From Planctomycetota bacterium (GTDB lineage Bacteria; Planctomycetota; UBA11346): a stretch of DNA of 9,262 bases. Location of the stretch: NCBI GenBank assembly GCA_013821615.1, contig JACDGQ010000086.1, positions 1 to 9,262 on the forward strand, read 5' to 3'. The position numbers were made by a program, and so were the translations under genes. The number at the start of each line of letters is the position of its first letter. The first letter of the stretch is position 1. Below the pieces are notes generated by a model. That model saw only the letters and a program-made list of their open reading frames with translations, searched no databases and was not told where the DNA came from. Below are positions 1 through 5,552 of this stretch, piece after piece.

Positions 1-64
1 CGCCCAGGCCGCCGCGGCCGCCAATGGCGGCGGCGGCGGCGGGGGGGTCAAGAAGGCCTACTGA
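1..64 (+). CDS. C-terminal end of an unidentified protein (partial)
   Basis: Reading from base 2, an open frame runs into the window and ends at TGA 62-64. The visible 20 residues are a low-complexity tail: an Ala-rich stretch (AQAAAAAN), seven Gly in a row, then VKKAY. Codons are GC-rich like the real genes here, and the stop lies 19 bp before the stop of the convergent Dabb gene, which suits a true gene end. The start and the body lie outside the window, so no function can be given. A Gly/Ala tail ending in lysines occurs in some RNA-binding and cell-surface proteins, but that is only suggestive. It could also be a chance open frame in GC-rich sequence. Confidence 0.45.
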   Translation, partial: AQAAAAANGGGGGGGVKKAY

Positions 65-69
65 TTCTG

Positions 70-83
70 GACGCGGCCGCGTC
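70..83. other. 14-bp perfect palindrome between convergent stop codons
   Basis: GACGCGGCCGCGTC (70-83) is its own reverse complement and occupies nearly all of the 19 bp between the plus-strand stop (62-64) and the minus-strand stop (84-86). As RNA it could fold into a 5-bp stem with a GGCC loop on either transcript. It lacks a T tract, so it is not a standard intrinsic terminator. A role in ending both transcripts is inference. Confidence 0.4.
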
Positions 84-383
84 TCAACCGAGCGAATCGT
101 AGATCGTCACGCGGCTCCAGAAACCGGCGCAGGCATCGCGGAAGCGATCGTGGATCGGGTGCACCTGGTAGACCTCCTGGGCGGCCTCGTCGTCGAAGCT
201 GACCACCAGCGAGGTGGTATAGCTGCGCTCGATCACCGGGCGGTTGGTCGGCGCGGGCTTGCCGACGTGCGCGAGACGCACCCCAGGGATGGTGAGCAGG
301 CTGCGCACGCCCGCATCGAAGGTCTTGAGCTGGTCCGCGGTAAGACCGGGCTTGAGCCAGAAATAGACGGCATGGACGAACAT
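84..383 (-). CDS. Dabb (stress-responsive alpha/beta barrel) domain protein
   Basis: A 99-residue protein that is a single Dabb domain (Pfam stress-responsive A/B barrel family). Visible hallmarks are the N-terminal strand MFVHAVYFWLKPGLT with His4, the central strand around residues 36-44 (RLAHVGKPA), the strand SLVVSFDDEAA (58-68), and the conserved YQVHPIHDRF (72-81) before the last helix and strand. The length is normal for the family, whose members form dimeric ferredoxin-like barrels; their biochemical role is mostly unknown. No signal peptide is seen, so it is probably cytoplasmic. The start at 383 is chosen because the domain begins at once; a longer upstream frame would only translate repeat DNA. 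The only ribosome-site candidate is AAGG (394-397 on the minus strand), 10 bp upstream and weak. It follows the ThuA fusion gene in the same direction but is separated from it by the repeat element at 402-700. Confidence 0.88.
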   Translation of the reverse strand: MFVHAVYFWLKPGLTADQLKTFDAGVRSLLTIPGVRLAHVGKPAPTNRPVIERSYTTSLVVSFDDEAAQEVYQVHPIHDRFRDACAGFWSRVTIYDSLG

Positions 384-401
384 GGTGTGGGGACCTTGGG
401 G

Positions 402-700
402 GAGGGTCCGGAAGTCCGGAAGTCCGGAAGTCCGGAAGTCTGGGAATGCGGAGGCGGCGGGTGAACCGCAGCGCCGTTCGGCCCGCTGCGGTTCCGGCGT
501 CCACGTGCGCCGGATGCTGGGCCATGGCGCTGGGCTGTCCAGGGAGAGAGTCCCGGAGTCCGGGAATTGAGAAGCCCTGTGATGCGCGGCGCTCTGGTGC
601 TCCAGCAGCACATCCGCACGCACCACGACCTGGTCGCAGCCTCCGCCACCCGATCCTACGAGACTTCCGGACTTCCGGACTTCCGGACTTCCGGACCCTC
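402..700. repeat. Inverted-repeat element with 40-bp perfect ends built from GTCCGGAA octamers
   Basis: The left arm (402-441) is GAGG, four exact GTCCGGAA units (406-413, 414-421, 422-429, 430-437) and GTCT. The right arm (661-700) is its exact reverse complement, with four TTCCGGAC units at 665-696. The match covers 40 of 40 bases and breaks on both sides. The interval of 219 bp has no convincing gene. It contains an 11-bp hairpin (463-494) and, at 550-565, two degenerate octamers GTCCCGGA and GTCCGGGA close to the midpoint (551). The form resembles a MITE-like non-autonomous element or a pair of repeat arrays facing each other. No target-site duplication was found at the immediate edges, so mobility is inference. 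Confidence 0.85.
463..494. other. 11-bp perfect hairpin inside the repeat element
   Basis: GAACCGCAGCG (463-473) pairs perfectly with CGCTGCGGTTC (484-494) across a 10-nt loop (474-483) that is itself GC-rich. No T run follows on either strand, so it is not a plain intrinsic terminator. It could protect or process the 3' end of a readthrough transcript. Confidence 0.6.
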
Positions 701-709
701 TCCCCCCAC

Positions 710-3700
710 TCACTCCTCGAAGCGCATCCAGTTCAGGTTGAACAACCCGCCGCCCGGTCCCTTGAAGACCAGGTAGAGGTCGTGCACGCCGCCCGGATCC
801 TTGACCGTGCCTTGGACCTCGGCCCACTTCTGCCAGTCGCCGGTGGGCTTGACCTCGGCGCTGCCGATCAGGTCGCCCTCGGGCTTGTCGAGGTGCACCT
901 CGATGGTCCCGCCGCTGCCCGCGGAGGCGACGCGGAACGTCATCTTCGTGGTGCCGTCCAGGCCTATGTCCGCAAACTTCATCCAGTCGCCGTTGTCGAT
1001 GAAGCCGATGCTCTTGCCGCCGCCGGAGTCCTTGGTGTCCTCGCTCTGCACGCCGTGCTGGTCGCTGAACGACGAGGCGCGCACCAGGCGGTTGCGCAGC
1101 ACCACGGTGGTGCGCACGGTGTTGCTCGGGATCTCCTTGCCGTCAGCGGTCTTGACCTTGCGGTCGGTGTAGGTCGCGGTCAGCAGGTAGATGCCGGTGT
1201 CGTCCTTGGGCTTCGGCACCACGGTGAAGGCGCCGCTGGCGCCGGACAGCTCGGGCGGGGTCTCGGCCAGGGAGAGGATCCAGCCGACCATCTCAGAGAC
1301 CACCTCCTTGCTGTGCTGCGGGTGTGCGGCCATGGCGATCGGCCCCCACACCCCGGCGCCGCCGGTGATGATCTTCTGCGCGAGCTTGTCGACGATGCCC
1401 TTCTCGTCGTGGTACTTCGCGGCGATCATGGTGAAGGCCGGGCCGACCGACTGCACCGCCGGCTGGTGACAGGCCATGCAGTCGCTGGCGAGGATGAGCT
1501 GCCGGCCCTTGACCGAGCCACCCATCATCGACTGTTCGAAACCGACCAGGTCCTTGGGCTCGGCGCCGATGATGTACTGGGCGCTGAACTTGACGCGCGA
1601 GCTGATCTTGCCGTCGGCGGTACCGCCGTCCTCGGCGTCGGTCACGTCGATCCGGTAGGTCAGGTTCTTGCCCCACGAGAAGAAGCCGCCGCCCTTCGGC
1701 GCGGTGAGGGCGATGGTCGGCACGGCGTTGCCGACCGTGATCGGCACCACCGCGATCGCCGACTTCCCGCCCTGGTCGGTGACCGTGAGCTTGGCCTGGT
1801 AGAGGCCGGGCTTGGCGAAGGTGAAGGTCGGGTTGGCCTCGCTCGACTCGACCGCGTCGCCGGTGAAGCGCCACTCGTACTTCAGCACGTCGCCGTCATC
1901 CTTGTCGTAGGTGCCGGCGCTGCTGAACTTCACCGCCAGCGGCTCCTTGCCGGCGGTGACATCGCTGCCCGCCTTGGCGACCGGCGAGCGATTGCCGGCG
2001 ATGTAGTCGATGCGGATGATCTGCGAGTCCTTGGTGTCCCACCACTGCGTGCCCCACAGGATCACGTAGAGCGAGCCGTCGGGCCCGAAGCGCATGTCCA
2101 TCGGCTTCATCCAGGTGAAGGTGGGCATGAACGGCACCATGGTCTGGCGCGGATCGGCGGCAGTGGTGTCGAGGGTCTTGACCCAGTTGCGCATCCACTC
2201 GTAGAGGAACAGCTTGCCGTCGTACCAGGCCGGGAACTGGGTGCCGTTCTTGAGCGTGGGATCGAAGTGGTAGACCGGGCCGGACATCGCGCAGCGGCCG
2301 CCCTCGCCGAGGTCCGGGAACTCCTCGGACTTGGAGTACGGGTACCACATCCATGCCGGCTGGGCCGGGGGCAGCTCGCGGATGCCGGTGTTCACCGGCG
2401 AATCGTTGATCGGGTGGGCCGGGTCGAACTTGTCGCCGAGCTTCTTGGTGGCGAAGTCGTAGGCGGCGTAGGCCTTGTTGTCGCCGACGAACAGCGGCCA
2501 GCCGAAGTAGCCGGCGGCGGTGGCGCGGTTGAATTCGTCGTGGCCCTTGGGCCCGCGCTCGCCGTCCTTGCCGGAGTCGGGGCCGACCTCGCCCCAGTAG
2601 AGATAGCCGGTGGCGCTGTCGACCGCGTGGCGGAACGGGTTGCGGCAGCCCATCACGTAGATCTCGGGCCGCGTCTTGTCCGTGCCGGGCGCGAACAGGT
2701 TGCCCTTGGGGATGGTGTAGGTGCCGTCCGCCTCGGGGTGGATGCGCAGGATCTTGCCGCGCAGGTCCATGGTGTTAGAGGCGCTGCCGCGCGCGTCCTT
2801 GCCGGGCTCGCGGTAGTCCATCGGCGAGAAGCCGTCGGACTCGAAGGGCGTGGTGTTGTCGCCGCACGACATGTAGAGGTTGCCGCCGGGCCCGAAGCTC
2901 AGGCAGCCGCCGCAATGGCCGACGATGGTGCGGCAGTCCTTGACCACCAGCAGGGTCTTCTCCGAGGCCAGATCGATGGTGTCGCCGCTGACGGTGAAGC
3001 GCGCGAGGTGCTCCTCCGCCGCCTCGCCGGGCATGGCGCGCAGGATGTACACCCAGTGGTTGGTCATGAAGTCGGGGTCGAGGACGATGCCGATGCAGCC
3101 GTCCTCGGTGTTGCCCTTCTCGCCGCTGCGCAGCGAGTAGGTCGGCAGCTTGGCGACCTCGACCACCGCCTTGGTGTCGGGCTTGTAGCACGAGATCACG
3201 CCGAACTTGCCGCACCAGAACACCCGGCCGTCGGCGGCGACGGACAGTTCCATCGGAAAGTCTGAGCCGCTGCCCAGCGAGGTGACCTCGAAGCGCGAAT
3301 CGGACGGGCGCGCCTTGCTGAAATCGAGCGCCGGCCCGGCCGCGGCCCACTGCACGCCGCCGAGCAGGTGCTTGAGGTAGAGCGGCTCGGCGTAGCTCTC
3401 GTCGGTGTGGCCCATCTCGGTGTAGAAGGCGCGGCCGCCCTCGTACTCGTGGTACCAGGCGAGCGGGTGCTCGGCGCCCATCTTGGTCGGGCCCGCATCG
3501 TAGCTGGTCTCATCGATCTTGAGCAGGACGTGGACGTCCTTGGGCAGCTGGCGGAAGTTGTACCACTCGTCGAAGCGCTCGAAGCTCGCAGGCATGCCGG
3601 CGGTCGATGGGTGGTTGCCGTCGACGAGCACGACCTTGGCCTTCTGCTGCGCGGGGTGCCCGGCGAAGTAGGCGCCGGAGAGCTTGCCGTACCACGGCCA

Positions 3701-4111
3701 GTCGTACTCGGTGTCGGTCGCCGAGTGCACGCCGACGTAGCCGCCGCCGGCCTGGATGTAGCGCGTGAAGGCCTCCTTCTGACCGGCGTCGAGCACCGTG
3801 CCGGTGGTGCACAGCCACATCACCACCTTGTAGTTCTTGAGGTTGGCCTCGGTGAACAGCGCGGCGTCCTCGGTGGCGTCGACGCCGAAGCCGTTCTCGG
3901 CGCCGAGCTTCTTCACCGCCTCGACGCCCTTGGCGATCGCGCCACCGTGGCGGAAGCCGGCCGTCTTCGAGAAAACCAGCACCTTGTAGGCGTCCGCGGC
4001 GCTGGCGATTCCACCAAGCGCGAGCAGCAGCGCGAGCGCCAGGACGCGCGTCAGCGCGGCGGGCAGGGAAGGGCGTACGCGGTCGATGCAGGACGTGCGG
4101 GAAATGCTCAT
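710..4111 (-). CDS. Secreted ThuA - PQQ-type sugar dehydrogenase - PKD - cytochrome c - CBM6 fusion
   Basis: A 1133-residue exported protein. Domains in order: signal peptide 1-39 (hydrophobic LALALLLALGG, cleavage near ASA-ADA); ThuA domain about 43-256 (glutamine-amidotransferase-like fold; VFSKTAGFRHG, GVHSATDTEYDW, GHTDESYAEP); glucose/sorbosone dehydrogenase beta-propeller about 275-705 (GHCGGCLSFGPGGNLY with the likely catalytic His399, RNPFR 490-494, YWGEVGPD); PKD domain about 708-794; cytochrome c about 860-950 with haem site CMACH (Cys878, Cys881, His882) and probable ligand Met927; an Ig-like segment about 955-1007; CBM6 about 1008-1133 (DNGDWMKF, DLYLVFKG, FNLNWMRF). Such proteins are known in Planctomycetota, Verrucomicrobiota and Bacteroidota, but the substrate is not established. 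Inferred role: bind a polysaccharide, oxidise sugars and pass electrons to the fused haem. The start at 4111 is chosen for the signal peptide; GAGG lies 11 bp upstream. It follows thuA by 64 bp, so they are probably cotranscribed. The frame stays open upstream to 4645, but that extension is a shadow of thuA. Confidence 0.92.
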   Translation of the reverse strand: MSISRTSCIDRVRPSLPAALTRVLALALLLALGGIASAADAYKVLVFSKTAGFRHGGAIAKGVEAVKKLGAENGFGVDATEDAALFTEANLKNYKVVMWLCTTGTVLDAGQKEAFTRYIQAGGGYVGVHSATDTEYDWPWYGKLSGAYFAGHPAQQKAKVVLVDGNHPSTAGMPASFERFDEWYNFRQLPKDVHVLLKIDETSYDAGPTKMGAEHPLAWYHEYEGGRAFYTEMGHTDESYAEPLYLKHLLGGVQWAAAGPALDFSKARPSDSRFEVTSLGSGSDFPMELSVAADGRVFWCGKFGVISCYKPDTKAVVEVAKLPTYSLRSGEKGNTEDGCIGIVLDPDFMTNHWVYILRAMPGEAAEEHLARFTVSGDTIDLASEKTLLVVKDCRTIVGHCGGCLSFGPGGNLYMSCGDNTTPFESDGFSPMDYREPGKDARGSASNTMDLRGKILRIHPEADGTYTIPKGNLFAPGTDKTRPEIYVMGCRNPFRHAVDSATGYLYWGEVGPDSGKDGERGPKGHDEFNRATAAGYFGWPLFVGDNKAYAAYDFATKKLGDKFDPAHPINDSPVNTGIRELPPAQPAWMWYPYSKSEEFPDLGEGGRCAMSGPVYHFDPTLKNGTQFPAWYDGKLFLYEWMRNWVKTLDTTAADPRQTMVPFMPTFTWMKPMDMRFGPDGSLYVILWGTQWWDTKDSQIIRIDYIAGNRSPVAKAGSDVTAGKEPLAVKFSSAGTYDKDDGDVLKYEWRFTGDAVESSEANPTFTFAKPGLYQAKLTVTDQGGKSAIAVVPITVGNAVPTIALTAPKGGGFFSWGKNLTYRIDVTDAEDGGTADGKISSRVKFSAQYIIGAEPKDLVGFEQSMMGGSVKGRQLILASDCMACHQPAVQSVGPAFTMIAAKYHDEKGIVDKLAQKIITGGAGVWGPIAMAAHPQHSKEVVSEMVGWILSLAETPPELSGASGAFTVVPKPKDDTGIYLLTATYTDRKVKTADGKEIPSNTVRTTVVLRNRLVRASSFSDQHGVQSEDTKDSGGGKSIGFIDNGDWMKFADIGLDGTTKMTFRVASAGSGGTIEVHLDKPEGDLIGSAEVKPTGDWQKWAEVQGTVKDPGGVHDLYLVFKGPGGGLFNLNWMRFEE

Positions 4112-4175
4112 GTGCTGAGGAACCTCGGGAAGGCGGACAGGTATGGGAGTGATGGAATGGCGCGCGCGGGCAGCG

Positions 4176-4952
4176 TCACTTCTTCGTGGGCAGCTTGCGG
4201 CCGGCGGCGTACTCGATGCCGCCGAGCAGCTGCTGCAGATATACAGGCTCGGCATAGCTCTCGTCGGTGTGGCCCATCTCGATGTAGAAGGCGCGGCCGC
4301 CGTCGTAGTCGTGGTACCACTCGATGGGATGCTCGCCGCCCATCGCGCCGCCCTGGTAGGTGCTCTCGTCGAGCTTGGCGAGGATGTGCAGGTCGGTGCC
4401 GAGCGACTTGAAGTTGTACCACTCGTCCTTGCGCTCGATGGCGTCGGGGATTCCCGCGGTGGCGGGGTGGTTGTGGTCGACCACGCGCACGGTGGCCTTC
4501 TGCGGGGCGGGGTGGCCGGCGAAGTAGGCGCCGACCAGCTTGCCGTACCACGCCCACTCGTACTCGGTGTCGGTCGCCGAATGCACGCCGACGAAGCCGT
4601 TGCCGGCCTGGATGAAGGCGGTGAAGGCCTTGCGCTGGTCATCATCCAGGATGTGGCCGGTGGTGTTGAGGAACATCACCGCCTGGTACTTCTTCAGGGT
4701 CTCGGCCGTGAACAGCGCGGCGTCCTCACTGGCGTCGACGCCGAAGCCGTGGTCCTCGCCGAGCTTCTTGACCGCGGCGGTGCCGGCCGCGATCGAGCCA
4801 TGGCGAAAGCCGGCGGTCTTCGAGAACACCAGCAGGCTGAACGGCTTGTCCGCAGCGTCGGCCGCGCTGGCGACGCCGCCGCAGGCGAGCAGCAGGACGG
4901 TGGCCACGGGCGCCAGGCGGCGCAGGACGGACGGGAGGTGGGCGCTGGTCAT
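4176..4952 (-). CDS. Secreted ThuA domain protein
   Basis: A 258-residue protein: signal peptide about 1-33 (RRLAPVATVLLLACGGVASA) followed by one ThuA domain about 37-252. It has the same landmarks as the first domain of the neighbouring fusion: VFSKTAGFRHG, EDAALFT, GVHSATDTEYEW, YFAGHP, DEWYNF, GHTDESYAEP. By eye the two ThuA domains are about two thirds identical, so they are probably products of a tandem duplication. ThuA is named from trehalose utilisation in rhizobia and has a glutamine-amidotransferase-like fold; the reaction of these secreted relatives is not firmly known. Cys24 in LLAC is a near-miss lipobox, so either signal peptidase I cleavage at ASA-ADA or lipid anchoring is possible. 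The start at 4952 is supported by GAGG 5 bp upstream. It is first in the minus-strand block, and 64 bp separate it from the fusion gene. The symbol thuA would overstate what is known, so it is omitted. Confidence 0.9.
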   Translation of the reverse strand: MTSAHLPSVLRRLAPVATVLLLACGGVASAADAADKPFSLLVFSKTAGFRHGSIAAGTAAVKKLGEDHGFGVDASEDAALFTAETLKKYQAVMFLNTTGHILDDDQRKAFTAFIQAGNGFVGVHSATDTEYEWAWYGKLVGAYFAGHPAPQKATVRVVDHNHPATAGIPDAIERKDEWYNFKSLGTDLHILAKLDESTYQGGAMGGEHPIEWYHDYDGGRAFYIEMGHTDESYAEPVYLQQLLGGIEYAAGRKLPTKK

Positions 4953-5104
4953 GGGAACCTCGTCAAAGGGCAGGAGGGTGGTGAGGAGGTGGTGGAGGAG
5001 GGCTGAACGGTAGCGGTCGGGGCCGGCAGCGTCACGCCCGAAACCAGGGTGAAGCCTGAAGCGCACCGCGCGAACACCTGACAATCATGCAGGAGGTAAG
5101 CTGT

Positions 5105-5250
5105 TACCGAATGTGAGACAAGGCGTTGAGGAGTGCGTTTCAATCCTGTCGTCGGCGCGGATCCGCAGCAGCAGGGCAACACCTGGACGCGAGCAGCGCC
5201 GCGCAGATCAGCGATCTGCCCCTCATAATCCGGCGCAGTACCAAATGTGA
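5105..5250. promoter_or_regulatory. Two direct copies of TACCRAATGTGA upstream of the ThuA gene
   Basis: TACCGAATGTGA (5105-5116) and TACCAAATGTGA (5239-5250) match at 11 of 12 positions, in the same orientation, 134 bp apart. They sit 153 and 287 bp upstream of the ThuA start. This distance and identity would fit a pair of regulator-binding sites for the ThuA block. AATGTGA resembles half of a CRP/FNR-type site, but the second half is missing in both copies. Chance is possible in a window of this size. Confidence 0.25.
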
Positions 5251-5505
5251 CATGCGCATGCGTCGAAGGCAGATGCAATCCATCCACGCGCCCTGGACGC
5301 CGGTGACCGGTCACCCGATCGGCACCAGCGGCGTCGTCTGGCACGCCCACCGAGCACGTGCGACCACGCCGCTCATCCCCCGACTGATCCCGAGCCCCGC
5401 TCGCAAGCGCCCGTGCGGGCCGGCCAAAAGAGCGTGCCCCCGCGCGACTCTCCAGGTTGCCCGTCGTGAATCATCCATCCACCGTCGGACGGCGATCACG
5501 GCTCC

Positions 5506-5547
5506 GCTGTCAGCCGTCAGCTGTCAGCCGCCAGCCGTCAGCCGTCA
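5506..5547. repeat. 7-bp tandem array, consensus GCYGTCA, six units
   Basis: Six consecutive heptamers: GCTGTCA, GCCGTCA, GCTGTCA, GCCGCCA, GCCGTCA, GCCGTCA. The array ends 5 bp before the glyA stop codon (5553-5555 on the minus strand), so it forms the first transcribed sequence after glyA. Because 7 is not a multiple of 3 it stays open in several frames, giving QPSAVSR-like peptides that should not be taken as protein. Confidence 0.9.
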
Positions 5548-5552
5548 GCCCT

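Larger units (their letters stand above)
384..709. other. Intergenic gap, largely a repeat element
   Basis: These 326 bp separate the stop of the ThuA fusion gene from the start of the Dabb gene. Only about 18 bp (384-401, with the weak Dabb ribosome site) and 9 bp (701-709) lie outside the inverted-repeat element. Open frames crossing it, on both strands, consist of period-8 peptides such as PDFRTSGL, which any frame of an 8-bp tandem repeat will give, and are not genes. No promoter or T-tract terminator is visible. Confidence 0.7.
4953..5552. other. 600-bp gap between glyA end and the ThuA gene start
   Basis: No gene is supported here; the short open frames on both strands show no recognisable motif. 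The part nearest the ThuA gene (4968-5002) is strongly purine-rich on the plus strand, so the ThuA leader RNA would be a pyrimidine tract. Two near-identical 12-bp sites lie at 5105-5116 and 5239-5250. A perfect-arm palindrome CCGTC-G-GACGG is at about 5482-5492. A 7-bp tandem array (5506-5547) ends the gap at the glyA stop. The promoter of the ThuA block must lie here or upstream, but no convincing -35/-10 pair is seen on the minus strand; the closest -35-like hexamer, TTGAAA (5138-5143), has no matching -10. Confidence 0.6.

Noticed and set aside
402..700. CRISPR array
   Set aside because: Units are 8 bp and contiguous with no unique spacers, and no cas gene is present.
384..827. Longer Dabb protein starting upstream in the same frame
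   Set aside because: The extra residues translate the octamer arrays and the end of the fusion gene. The Dabb fold begins at residue 1 of the 99-residue version.
446..3265. 939-residue open frame on the plus strand
   Set aside because: It lies antisense to the ThuA fusion, whose domains are clear. High GC removes stop codons in the opposite frames. The translation is Ala/Gly/Val/Arg/Asp-rich with no domain, and it starts in repeat DNA.
4112..4645. N-terminal extension of the fusion gene up to 4645
   Set aside because: It overlaps the ThuA gene in another frame and gives Ser/Thr/Pro/Arg-rich sequence. The signal peptide at the 4111 start shows the true beginning.
5091..5116. Start-stop minigene: AGGAGG followed by ATGTGA on the plus strand
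   Set aside because: The distance from AGGAGG to ATG is 14 bp, too long for good initiation, and no downstream gene in this orientation would be controlled by it.
5239..5250. CRP-type operator
   Set aside because: AAATGTGA matches one half-site only. The opposite half is missing in both copies, so naming CRP is not justified.
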